Origin: Oceanobacillus indicireducens
GTDB taxonomy: Bacteria > Bacillota > Bacilli > Bacillales > Amphibacillaceae
Length of the DNA stretch: 59,651 nucleotides
Direction of reading: 5' to 3'
Assembly: GCF_014647195.1 (NCBI RefSeq)
Contig: NZ_BMOS01000022.1
Location: 1-59,651 of the forward strand
Positions within the stretch are counted from its first letter, which is position 1. Every line of letters starts with the position of its first letter. The notes under the pieces were generated by a model. That model did not search any database. It saw only the letters and a program-made list of their open reading frames with translations, and was not told the origin of the DNA. A program made the position numbers and the translations under genes. Shown piece after piece: positions 53,332-59,651 of the stretch.

Positions 53332-53775
53332 TTATTCGTTGTCGATTACATTTCTCTCTTTACTGAATTCTCTAGCCTTCTGGATAACCATCATCCCTAG
53401 GGTGGCCGCACCATATAATGCTTCCAAATTTTTCCTTGTGGCAAATGTACCGGTTTCTTTCCGTTCGAAGTCTTCCACAGCATTCACCATTTTAGAGGAG
53501 AGTTCATGTGTTGCTCTACCTACATCTCCAACAAGGTAAAAGATAGGAGTCAGTTCCTTTAATTGTCCATTTATTTGCTGAAGCGTATCTACACCAGTAT
53601 GGAGGGCCGCATTTGCTTGGTTGCTAATATCTTTTACCGTCTCAGGAAGATCCTTCGTTGTGTCTTTTACGTCAGCTAAAATAGCAGCTATCTTATTAAG
53701 CGGTTTAATTAATATGCCAGTTAATGCTAATAGGGCAATTCCGATGATGATTAATCCGATTCCAATCCAAATCAT
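53332..53775 (-). CDS. DUF948 domain-containing protein (paralogue 3)
   Basis: A 147-residue protein with an N-terminal membrane helix (WIGIGLIIIGIALLALTGILI) and an amphipathic tail containing ELTPIFYLVGDVGRATHELSSKMVNAVEDFE, almost the same block as in the protein at 52612-53070. It is the third DUF948 gene within 1.7 kb, convergent to the other two across a shared terminator, which suggests local duplication with inversion. GGAGAGGAG precedes the ATG. Function is unknown. Confidence 0.85.
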   Translation of the reverse strand: MIWIGIGLIIIGIALLALTGILIKPLNKIAAILADVKDTTKDLPETVKDISNQANAALHTGVDTLQQINGQLKELTPIFYLVGDVGRATHELSSKMVNAVEDFERKETGTFATRKNLEALYGAATLGMMVIQKAREFSKERNVIDNE

Positions 53776-53934
53776 CGTAAAAACTCCTCTCCGTCATTAT
53801 ATATTTATCATACCACGTTATCCTTATTATAAAACGAAACTTTCTTACGTGGAAGTTTTTGCTCCTTCACCCTAGCTTATCACATATCCCTAGTCATAAT
53901 CCCTTCCAGTCACCCATAAAATTTTAATAACATA

Positions 53935-53948
53935 CTCAACTTACGCAG
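53935..53948 (+). repeat. Solo copy of the IS4-element end
   Basis: CATA-CTCAACTTACGCAG-CC matches the left border of the element at 48131-48150 (CATA-CTCAACTTTCGCAG-CC) with a single mismatch. The rest of the element is absent here. It may be a relic of an earlier insertion or a recombination product. The surrounding 53776-54028 shows no gene. Confidence 0.5.
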
Positions 53949-54028
53949 CCTAATGTTGAAAAACTGTGGATTGCTTTCATTTAATTTGATATTAAAAGGT
54001 TGAGTAATATAGTAAAGGTGGCGACGGG

Positions 54029-54748
54029 ATGGAGCGTCTTTTTAAACTTGGGACATGGCTTTTTGGACTTTTTATTTTAGTGTATTTGATTCAAATGCCG
54101 ATTGAGGAGACGGATAAGACTTGGGCGTCTTGGTCACTCCCATTATCGGGAAAAGTGATTGTCCTTGATCCGGGGCATGGCGGACCGGATGGAGGGGCGG
54201 TTGGCAAGGATGATACAGTAGAAAAAGATATTGCGCTGGCGGTTACGAAACAACTGCAGCGCTATTTACAACAGGCAGGTGCGCTTGTTTATTTAACCCG
54301 AGAAGCGGACGAGGATCTTGCTCATGAAGATACGAAAGGACTCTCCCGTAGAAAATCGGAAGACATAAGAAATCGACTTCAATTTATTGAGGGTAAGCAG
54401 CCTGATTTATTTTTGACCATCCATTTGAATGCTCTACCTTCAGAGAGATGGCGGGGAGCCCAGACATTTTATTATCCATCTTTTGAGGAAAATGCACATC
54501 TTGCTCGTATGATCCAAGCGGAAATTAGGGGTAATCTAGAGAATACAGACCGGGAGGCGCTAAAGATTGATGGAATTTATCTGTTGAAACATGCAGAGGC
54601 ACCAGGTGCTCTTGTTGAAATTGGTTTTTTATCAAATGTTGAAGAGCGGGAGTTATTGAAGCAAAAGGACTATCAGGAACAGATGGCAGCAAGTATTTAC
54701 CGGGGGTTACTACGCTATATTACAGAGCCAGCTGAAGCGGAAGAGTGA
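54029..54748 (+). CDS. cwlD: N-acetylmuramoyl-L-alanine amidase CwlD
   Basis: Amidase_3-family protein of 239 residues, required with PdaA to make muramic-delta-lactam in the spore cortex and therefore for germination. An N-terminal signal/anchor segment (LFKLGTWLFGLFILVYLIQM) is followed by the Zn ligands His in VLDPGHGGPDGGAVG, Glu in VEKDIALAV and His in LFLTIHLNAL, and the catalytic Glu in ALVEIGFLSN. It begins the conserved cwlD-salA-gerD-kbaA-pdaB block that precedes an rRNA operon in B. subtilis. Confidence 0.95.
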   Translation: MERLFKLGTWLFGLFILVYLIQMPIEETDKTWASWSLPLSGKVIVLDPGHGGPDGGAVGKDDTVEKDIALAVTKQLQRYLQQAGALVYLTREADEDLAHEDTKGLSRRKSEDIRNRLQFIEGKQPDLFLTIHLNALPSERWRGAQTFYYPSFEENAHLARMIQAEIRGNLENTDREALKIDGIYLLKHAEAPGALVEIGFLSNVEERELLKQKDYQEQMAASIYRGLLRYITEPAEAEE

Positions 54749-54839
54749 AACCGTCATCACAATGCATTTTACTTAGGTTTCCAGTTGTTTATGTTATACT
54801 TGAGGATGTACATAAATGCAGATAAGGATGGTGACAACA

Positions 54840-55895
54840 TTGCTAACGAAAGAACAAGTGATGGAACTCTTAGGTCCGGTAAGGGATCCATTTATACATA
54901 CAACATTAGCAGAAACAGACGGGATTAAGAACGTTACCATTAGGGAGGAAAAAAAGCACGTCAGTGTGAAGATTGGAATTTCCAAACTGAATACCGGCGA
55001 ACAGATGCAGATGCAACAAGAAATTGTTGGGATTCTAAAGAAAAATGGTGCGACAACCGTAGGACTACGTTTCGAACAATTGCCAGATGAAATCATACGA
55101 GAACATCAACCAGCTGTCGATCAGGCGAAAGAAGCTTCCTTAATGGGTGGTGTGAATCCGCACTTTATTGCAGTGGCATCTGGTAAAGGTGGTGTCGGTA
55201 AATCGACAGTAACCGTTAATCTTGCAACAGCGCTTGCACGGCTCGGAAAGAAGGTTGGGGTTATTGATGCAGATATCTACGGGTTCAGTGTGCCGGATAT
55301 GATGGGAATTGAAGAACGTCCAATCGTCCGCGGGAAAAAGATTATCCCAGTGGAACGCTTCGGTGTGAAAGTCATTTCCATGGGCTTTTTTGTTGAAGAT
55401 AACTCGCCGATCATATGGCGCGGTCCAATGCTTGGTAAGATGCTGAATAGCTTCTTTTCTGAAGTGGAGTGGGGTGACTTGGATTATCTATTGCTCGACC
55501 TTCCACCAGGGACAGGAGATATTGCAATGGACGTTCATGAGCTTCTTCCAACTTGTAAGGAAGTAATCGTTACAACACCGCATCCGACGGCCGCATTTGT
55601 TGCCGCCCGTGCTGGTCAGATGGCAATGAAGACGAACCATGAGATTCTCGGAGTTATCGAGAATATGTCTTACTTTGAAAGTAAAGTGACGGGGGAAAAA
55701 GAACATGTCTTTGGTAAAGGCGGCGGGAAAAAGCTCGCTGAGGTATTGAAGACGAAAGTACTTGGCCAACTACCGCTCCAGCAACCATATATGGATGATG
55801 AAGTATTCGCGCCATCCGTTTATCAAGAAGACCATCCAACTGGACAGGAATTCCGCCGAATCGCTGCGAAAATTGTTGCCCAAGTGGAAGAATGA
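54840..55895 (+). CDS. salA: Mrp/NBP35-type P-loop ATPase SalA
   Basis: Mrp-family ATPase of about 351 residues. An N-terminal DUF59-like domain (LLTKEQVMELLGPVRDPFI at the start) is joined to a deviant Walker A P-loop ASGKGGVGKST near 117, then VIDADIYGFSVPDMMG, and DLPPGTGDIAMDVHELLP. The family loads or binds Fe-S clusters or nucleotides. B. subtilis SalA (YbaL) indirectly activates exoprotease expression by repressing scoC. The TTG at 54840 with AAGGATGGTGA upstream fits the family N-terminus better than ATG 54816. It lies 91 bases after cwlD, as in Bacillus. Confidence 0.92.
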   Translation: MLTKEQVMELLGPVRDPFIHTTLAETDGIKNVTIREEKKHVSVKIGISKLNTGEQMQMQQEIVGILKKNGATTVGLRFEQLPDEIIREHQPAVDQAKEASLMGGVNPHFIAVASGKGGVGKSTVTVNLATALARLGKKVGVIDADIYGFSVPDMMGIEERPIVRGKKIIPVERFGVKVISMGFFVEDNSPIIWRGPMLGKMLNSFFSEVEWGDLDYLLLDLPPGTGDIAMDVHELLPTCKEVIVTTPHPTAAFVAARAGQMAMKTNHEILGVIENMSYFESKVTGEKEHVFGKGGGKKLAEVLKTKVLGQLPLQQPYMDDEVFAPSVYQEDHPTGQEFRRIAAKIVAQVEE

Positions 55896-55900
55896 AAATA

Positions 55901-55927
55901 AAAAAGAGCCTGAGGGCTCTTTTTTAT
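55901..55927. terminator. Bidirectional terminator between salA and gerD
   Basis: AAAAGAGCC-TGA-GGGCTCTTTTTT: a 9-bp stem with a very short loop and T runs on both strands, between the convergent genes. Confidence 0.9.
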
Positions 55928-55928
55928 T

Positions 55929-56582
55929 TTAACCGCCTCCACCACCAGCGCCAGCTCCTTGTTCATTTTGTGTTTCGGCACCTTGTTGCTCATCACCACC
56001 ACCCTGTTGCCGCTGGTTGTTCTCCTGACCTCCACCATTTTGTTTTGCTTGTTCTTCAGCGGCTTTTAGAAGAATTTCTTGGATTCTTGCTTGGAATAGC
56101 GGGGTTTCCAATGTTTGCTGGATTGTTTCTTCCAAATGAGCGCGAAATTGCTGACTTTTTAAGGTTGCCAAGATCAATGCTGTTACCTCTGGATTCTGCA
56201 GTAATTCGAGCACCTGCTTTTGATATTCTGCATCATTCATTAAATTCTTCATCCATTTTGTTTGCTCTTTTTGAATAGCTTCTGTATATCCTTTGACAAA
56301 ACTTGGATCCTTGAAGAGTGATTGCCACATTTCCTTTCCCTTGTCACTCACTAATACTTCATTTATCGCAGATTTCACTTCATCGGATTGGATTGTAAGT
56401 TCTTGCTTCACTTTCTCATCTTGGAATAATTCGGTTAATGCTTTTTTACCATCTTCAGTCTGCAAGATATCGACAACCATCTTTTTTGTCTGCTCATAAT
56501 CTGCTTGATCCTTTGCCGCCTGATTCCCGCCACAAGCTGTTAGGGGAATAATGAAGAGAATGAGGAAGAAAAGCTTTTTCAT
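55929..56582 (-). CDS. gerD: Spore germination lipoprotein GerD
   Basis: A 217-residue lipoprotein with lipobox LTAC (Cys17), needed for clustering of nutrient germinant receptors into the germinosome in the spore inner membrane. The central helical domain carries repeated short helices (MVVDILQTEDGKKALTELF, MWQSLFKDPSFVKGYTEAI, QVLELLQNPEVTALILATL) typical of GerD. The C-terminus is a low-complexity Gln/Gly tail ending in GAGAGGGGG. Gene position between salA and kbaA matches Bacillus, on the opposite strand. Confidence 0.93.
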   Translation of the reverse strand: MKKLFFLILFIIPLTACGGNQAAKDQADYEQTKKMVVDILQTEDGKKALTELFQDEKVKQELTIQSDEVKSAINEVLVSDKGKEMWQSLFKDPSFVKGYTEAIQKEQTKWMKNLMNDAEYQKQVLELLQNPEVTALILATLKSQQFRAHLEETIQQTLETPLFQARIQEILLKAAEEQAKQNGGGQENNQRQQGGGDEQQGAETQNEQGAGAGGGGG

Positions 56583-56603
56583 GATGAACCACCTTTCATT
56601 TTA

Positions 56604-56750
56604 TGTCCAGCTCCCGTGCCGGCGACTAGCGGATTTCCAGCACCTCTGTGTAAAAGGAAATCCGATAAACGCTCACGTATGTGGCAATATTGAACTACCC
56701 TTCGTCCTAGAAGGCACAATGTGTACGTCGCTACCCGGGCGCTTTGCTTT
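56604..56750 (+). repeat. Related repeat with one RTCCT hairpin, copy 3
   Basis: The 3' half reads GGCAATATTGAACTACC, the hairpin CCTTC-GTCCTA-GAAGG (56699-56714), then CACAATGTGTACGTCGCTA and CGGGCGCTTTGC, matching copy 1 (38101-38165) in order. The 5' half (CCGGCGACTAGCGGATTTCC) resembles CCCAGCAACTAGCAAAC of copies 1 and 2. It lies between gerD and kbaA. Confidence 0.75.
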
Positions 56751-56861
56751 TAGTTATAATATGATTGACAAATTTACCAACTATACAGTTAAAATGAGGA
56801 AAAAAGCTGCTGTTCGTGTTAAAATACAAACATACGCATGGAAAGTGTAGGAGGATTTACA

Positions 56862-57536
56862 TTGAATATTCGTAAATTGATTAAGTTTTTATTCAATACG
56901 TTAGTCATCGGTGGAGCTACTGGTATTATTATAAGTTTTTTTGTTAAGTGGGATACATATGCTGCCTATCTTAATCCAATCAATTGGATGGAATTATTAG
57001 GATTACTGACATTTTTTGTTGGTTTAGGCTTTACTTTCGCTGTTGTCAGTATGACTGGATATTTTGCTTACTTATATATTCACCGGTTCGGAATTAGTTT
57101 ATTTCGTTCTTTTTGGCCAGCAGTGCAGATTGTGTTAATCGTATTTGTATTATTTGATTTAATTTATTTCCCATACAGAGGGTCTGATGGGGAAATAGGA
57201 ATATATTGGTTGATTTTTGGCACCTTACTCTTCTACCTTTATTCTTGGTTTGTCGCCAAGCTAAAACAGAAAGAAACAAATAAATCTGCTTTTATTCCGA
57301 CATTGTTTTTCATGATTGTCATTACAACGTTAGAATGGACGCCGGCTCTTATGGCGGAAGGTCCGGATTACGTCTGGTTAATGTTTGCCCCGTTACTTGC
57401 ATGTAATACGTACCAAATCATTGGCCTACACCGAATCGCAAACCGTGTAGACGGCAAGTCTAAGAAAGACCCAGCTAGAAAAGAAACAACAACACCGAAA
57501 AAGAATGTCAAACAAACCGCAACAACAAAAGCGTAA
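56862..57536 (+). CDS. kbaA: KinB-signalling pathway activation protein KbaA
   Basis: A 224-residue integral membrane protein with six hydrophobic segments and a basic, Thr/Lys-rich C-terminal tail (KKDPARKETTTPKKNVKQ). In B. subtilis KbaA stimulates the sporulation kinase KinB. FPYRGSDGEIGIYWLIFGTLL and FMIVITTLEWTPALM are recognisable family stretches. The TTG at 56862 has GGAGG at 7 bases; the in-frame ATG at 56838 lacks an RBS. Position between gerD and pdaB supports the name. Confidence 0.9.
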   Translation: MNIRKLIKFLFNTLVIGGATGIIISFFVKWDTYAAYLNPINWMELLGLLTFFVGLGFTFAVVSMTGYFAYLYIHRFGISLFRSFWPAVQIVLIVFVLFDLIYFPYRGSDGEIGIYWLIFGTLLFYLYSWFVAKLKQKETNKSAFIPTLFFMIVITTLEWTPALMAEGPDYVWLMFAPLLACNTYQIIGLHRIANRVDGKSKKDPARKETTTPKKNVKQTATTKA

Positions 57537-57572
57537 AAAAGCTTGAGTCTATAGGAAAGGCTCGGCTTTAAT
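57537..57572 (+). terminator. Terminator of kbaA
   Basis: AAAAGCTTGAG and CTCGGCTTT pair imperfectly (one bulge) with a ~13-base loop directly after the kbaA stop. Confidence 0.45.
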
Positions 57573-57617
57573 ATATGATATAACCTAAATTATTCACCTG
57601 TATAAGCCTTTTGCTAG

Positions 57618-57829
57618 GGAGAGAAAGATCAACGAGTTAAAGAAGGGCATCAATATAAGGGAAAAACGACTAAATTTAGAAGTAAGAAGTCTTCGGAAAG
57701 GTTATATGTATTTGGCCGAGCTCAAAGTCTTAACGGGAAAATATCGATCATCAAGTGCATTACCGCTCAGACTCCCTTTGAGTGATCAATTAGGAAATGT
57801 GTATAAGCTTGGCCATGGATTAACTTACT
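57618..57829 (+). other. Unexplained protein-like open stretch
   Basis: Two overlapping frames without an ATG-plus-RBS start stay open here: one of 55 codons ending at 57785 (containing KFRSKKSSERLYVFGRAQ) and one of 67 codons ending at 57829. The first looks protein-like. I cannot recognise either; a gene fragment is possible. Confidence 0.25.
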
Positions 57830-57840
57830 AAAAATGAAGC

Positions 57841-57879
57841 AAAAAGCGCCGGACCAAATTTTGAGGTTGGCGCTTTTCT
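57841..57879. terminator. Terminator-like hairpin
   Basis: AAAAGCGCC and GGCGCTTTT form a perfect 9-bp stem with an 18-base loop that can pair further, followed by T-rich sequence. Confidence 0.65.
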
Positions 57880-57915
57880 ATTAAGAAAAGATTCCTTGTA
57901 GAAACTGTAGGTCTC

Positions 57916-58091
57916 CTTTTATCACGCATTAACGGTCTATAATACCCCACCCCTAAACAGGAGGAAGCCCAAGATGTGAAGTGAAGGTGGGGGATATACA
58001 GTTTGTAAATCCCTGATTCCGTTCCACTAAGATTCAGTGGGGGAGGTAGGAAACGGTAGGAAACCCCCCGCTGAATGAAATTTCACTTTAT
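57916..58091 (+). repeat. Dispersed structured element, long copy
   Basis: A 176-bp block from CTTTTATCACGCATTAACGG to GAATGAAATTTCACTTTAT. Inside are TACCCCACC pairing with GGTGGGGGATA (57943-57995) and a 12-bp stem ATTCAGTGGGGG / CCCCCGCTGAAT (58032-58043 with 58065-58076, one G-T). Both ends recur in the short copy at 26377-26432 and the left end at 22067-22087. Subterminal hairpins would suit a non-autonomous IS200/IS605-type element, or a structured RNA. The right hairpin may also end pdaB transcription. Confidence 0.75.
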
Positions 58092-58132
58092 GGTGGTGAG
58101 AACAGAGGGATGGTTATCCCAATCTGAAAAAA

Positions 58133-58885
58133 TTACTCAATCAACTCAATATCGGCATGGGCTTGACTGATTAACTCGCTAATTGGTACAAAATTTAATC
58201 CTTTACTTTTCAAACCAGGTAGAATTGTTTCTAGAGCGGAGGCCGTCTGTTTGACCCTATCGGATGCGTGAAGCAGAATGATATCTCCATTCGTTGTATC
58301 ATTCATAACAACATCTACAATGTTTTCTGTACCTGGGTTCTTCCAATCATTTGGATTGATATTCCAGTGCACCACTTCAAATCCCATTGATTCAGCAAGA
58401 TCCAGAATCTCTTCATTAAACCGTCCGCTAGGAGTCCGAAGTAAGTTGATATCTTCAAATCCAAGCTTTTCAAATGCTTCTTGAGCAAGGAATAAGTCTC
58501 TCCTCACTTCTTCCAAATCCTGTTCTACATAGCTTTTATATCTATACCCGAGTATTCCAATTTCATGTCCATCCTCTGTGATTTTTTCAACAATGGCCGG
58601 ATGACGCTCTGCCCACTCTCCACTTAGGAAAAAGGTTGCTTGTACTTCTTCCTGTTTCAATGTATCGAGGATATCATGAACTTTCTCCTCTCCCCAACTG
58701 ATGTTAAAGGTAAGTGCAATATTCGGTTCTTCCACGCTCCCCTTTGTTAGTGCAACTTCATCACTTGCGTTACTGCCAAGTATGTTGGATTGAAATATGA
58801 AAAAACCAGCGGCTAATAGCAATACAAGACTAAGCGTGAAATATCTTCTTCTCTTTTTAAAGCTGAATACATAGAAATGATCCAT
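58133..58885 (-). CDS. pdaB: PdaB-like polysaccharide deacetylase homologue with altered active site
   Basis: A 250-residue NodB-fold protein with an N-terminal membrane anchor (about 16-31), matching PdaB, which is needed to keep the spore cortex intact late in sporulation. Position after kbaA and before rrn is as in B. subtilis. Motif 1 reads LTFNISWG (Asn61 where the family has the catalytic Asp). Motif 2 reads GILGYRYKSY, so the two metal-binding His of SHGYLHKDY are Leu112 and Tyr116. Motif 3 RTPSGRFN, motif 4 VVHWNINPNDWKNPG and motif 5 ILLHASD are kept. The fold is intact but metal-dependent deacetylation looks impossible. Confidence 0.9.
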   Translation of the reverse strand: MDHFYVFSFKKRRRYFTLSLVLLLAAGFFIFQSNILGSNASDEVALTKGSVEEPNIALTFNISWGEEKVHDILDTLKQEEVQATFFLSGEWAERHPAIVEKITEDGHEIGILGYRYKSYVEQDLEEVRRDLFLAQEAFEKLGFEDINLLRTPSGRFNEEILDLAESMGFEVVHWNINPNDWKNPGTENIVDVVMNDTTNGDIILLHASDRVKQTASALETILPGLKSKGLNFVPISELISQAHADIELIE

Positions 58886-59152
58886 TTTCGTTCCTCCTTG
58901 GATAACTTGTCCTTACTTCATCTATATGATGGGAAACTAAAAAAATGAAAAACATCATGTAATGAGCTGGGTTTAGAAGAAAGTTTAAAAAGATGTTGTA
59001 TGAAGAGAAAATTCGGGAATAGTAAATTAACATGAAAACAGAAAATCTATAAATAACCGACGAAATTCTGCTTAACCCGCATATATGCGTATAATTATAT
59101 TAGGTAAAGGAAGAAATGGTGAAAAAAGTTAATATGTTTGGAGTGAACAGGA

Positions 59153-59380
59153 ATGCTGGAATTATTAATAAATGAAATGGAACAAAAGGAAATGGAGTAT
59201 TTAATCAAACGGGAGTTAGAAGAACTATTAATGGATTTGGAAGACAATCGTATCGACGCATTACTGAAGAAGTCGATGAGAGAAAGGTATGAAAAACTCT
59301 TTCAACTTCTGTTGCGTGTGGCTAGCAAAGAAGATTGCCTGCCATATATACCGGCTAGAAGTCAGTATAAGAAAAGCTGA
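59153..59380 (+). CDS. Small conserved-type hypothetical protein before the rRNA operon
   Basis: A 75-residue, highly charged, probably all-helical protein (MLELLINEMEQKEMEYLIKR at the start, then LLMDLEDNRIDALLKKSMRERYEKLFQLLLRVAS), with GGAGTGAACAGGA before the ATG. I recognise no domain. The helical heptad-like spacing of Leu suggests dimerisation. It lies between pdaB and the rRNA promoters, on the rRNA strand. Confidence 0.65.
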   Translation: MLELLINEMEQKEMEYLIKRELEELLMDLEDNRIDALLKKSMRERYEKLFQLLLRVASKEDCLPYIPARSQYKKS

Positions 59381-59424
59381 AAAAGATGATTTATTAGTTT
59401 GGTATGAAAAATATAAAATTCTTC

Positions 59425-59453
59425 TTGCATGATTAAAAATACTATGGTATAGT
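59425..59453 (+). promoter_or_regulatory. rRNA operon promoter P1
   Basis: -35 TTGCAT (59425-59430), 17-bp spacer, -10 TATAGT (59448-59453). Together with P2, 115 bp downstream, it gives the tandem arrangement usual for Bacillus rRNA operons. Confidence 0.6.
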
Positions 59454-59539
59454 TATTTTTGTTGTGATTTTCAGTGGTTCGTCACCTCGGACAATTATTT
59501 GACCGTGCGAAAAGAATTTTAAACAAGATTTAAAAAAGT

Positions 59540-59568
59540 GTTGACAACCAATTTGAAACATGATAAAT
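59540..59568 (+). promoter_or_regulatory. rRNA operon promoter P2
   Basis: -35 TTGACA (59540-59545), 17-bp spacer, -10 TAAATT (59563-59568), just upstream of a typical rRNA leader. Confidence 0.7.
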
Positions 59569-59603
59569 TAATTCATGTCGCAAAAATCGACAAAAGATTC
59601 AAT

Positions 59604-59616
59604 TGCTCTTTGAAAA
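59604..59616 (+). promoter_or_regulatory. boxA-type antitermination site of the rRNA leader
   Basis: TGCTCTTTGAAAA resembles the Nus-dependent boxA, and the following CTGAACAAAAC is the standard Bacillaceae pre-16S leader. The 16S gene should begin shortly beyond the right edge. Confidence 0.75.
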
Positions 59617-59651
59617 CTGAACAAAACAACCAGTATGAAAAAGAGGTAAGA

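Noticed and set aside
55929-55990. The Gln/Gly-rich C-terminus of GerD as a sequencing or frame artefact
   Set aside because: Low-complexity C-terminal tails are normal in GerD, and the frame ends cleanly beside the shared terminator.
59499-59527. A third rRNA promoter starting TTGACC at 59499
   Set aside because: No acceptable -10 lies at 16-18 bp. P1 and P2 explain the region.
1-59651. CRISPR arrays or regularly spaced repeats
   Set aside because: No series of identical repeats with unique spacers was seen. The repeats present are dispersed or inverted pairs.
1-59651. tRNA or rRNA genes inside the window
   Set aside because: No cloverleaf with a GTTCRANNC arm was recognised. Only the leader and promoters of an rRNA operon are present at the right edge.

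Overview
The window is low-GC Firmicutes DNA from a spore-forming member of the Bacillaceae, most likely a halotolerant genus near Oceanobacillus/Virgibacillus (genus is inference). The right end carries the sporulation/germination block cwlD-salA-gerD-kbaA-pdaB followed by the promoters and leader of an rRNA operon. In Bacillus subtilis the same block lies between rpsI and an rRNA operon. The last 20 codons of rpsI and a terminator lie at the far left (268-379). About 53 kb of accessory and lineage-specific DNA therefore separates rpsI sequence from cwlD. The rpsI piece is only a 3' relic, which suggests that an integrated element ends just inside the left edge.

Layout: 0.3-3.4 kb holds the rpsI relic, a Fic protein, a broken methyltransferase and an AI-2E-family exporter. 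3.5-8.9 kb is a SAM-I (S-box) riboswitch operon with a sulfonate/nitrate-type ABC importer, an AcsA-like acyl-CoA ligase and a double AhpD-like protein. 9.0-11.1 kb has an XRE regulator with a membrane partner and a decayed ISL3 transposase. 11.2-22.1 kb is an arginine/ornithine catabolic region (rocF, rocD, rocA, rocR with a sigma-54 promoter and two upstream palindromes) enclosing a class III aminotransferase, a YjiH-like transporter, a 2-hydroxyacid dehydrogenase and a LysR regulator. 22.1-26.4 kb is a ribonucleotide reductase operon under tandem NrdR-box-like sites and a cobalamin riboswitch; its large-subunit gene is broken. 26.5-33.1 kb has MFS/MarR, EamA, a hotdog thioesterase, pncB-pncA and ccdA. 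33.3-37.7 kb is a BceRS-BceAB-like peptide-sensing/resistance module with a matching operator. 38.2-41.9 kb (luciferase-like oxidoreductase, Nudix, DCC protein, gnd) is flanked by ~300-bp inverted repeats. 42.2-45.8 kb has a ROK regulator and a membrane protein/HlyD-type adaptor pair. 46.0-50.8 kb has an IS1182-like element and a V8-like protease gene split by an IS4-family element with a perfect 7-bp target duplication. 51-53.8 kb has a YihY protein and three DUF948 proteins. 54-59.6 kb is the conserved sporulation block and rRNA promoters.

The most useful non-coding signals are the two riboswitches, the NrdR-box pair, the RocR/sigma-54 control region, the BceR-type operator, paired hairpins with RTCCT loops (five hairpins at three sites), and a dispersed element with one long, one internally deleted and one partial copy. 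Several genes are broken or have lost key residues: nrdE is frameshifted, the protease is split by an IS, the methyltransferase has an internal stop, and the PdaB homologue has lost its catalytic Asp and both metal-binding His. All assignments come from reading motifs and family resemblance by eye. No database search was run.
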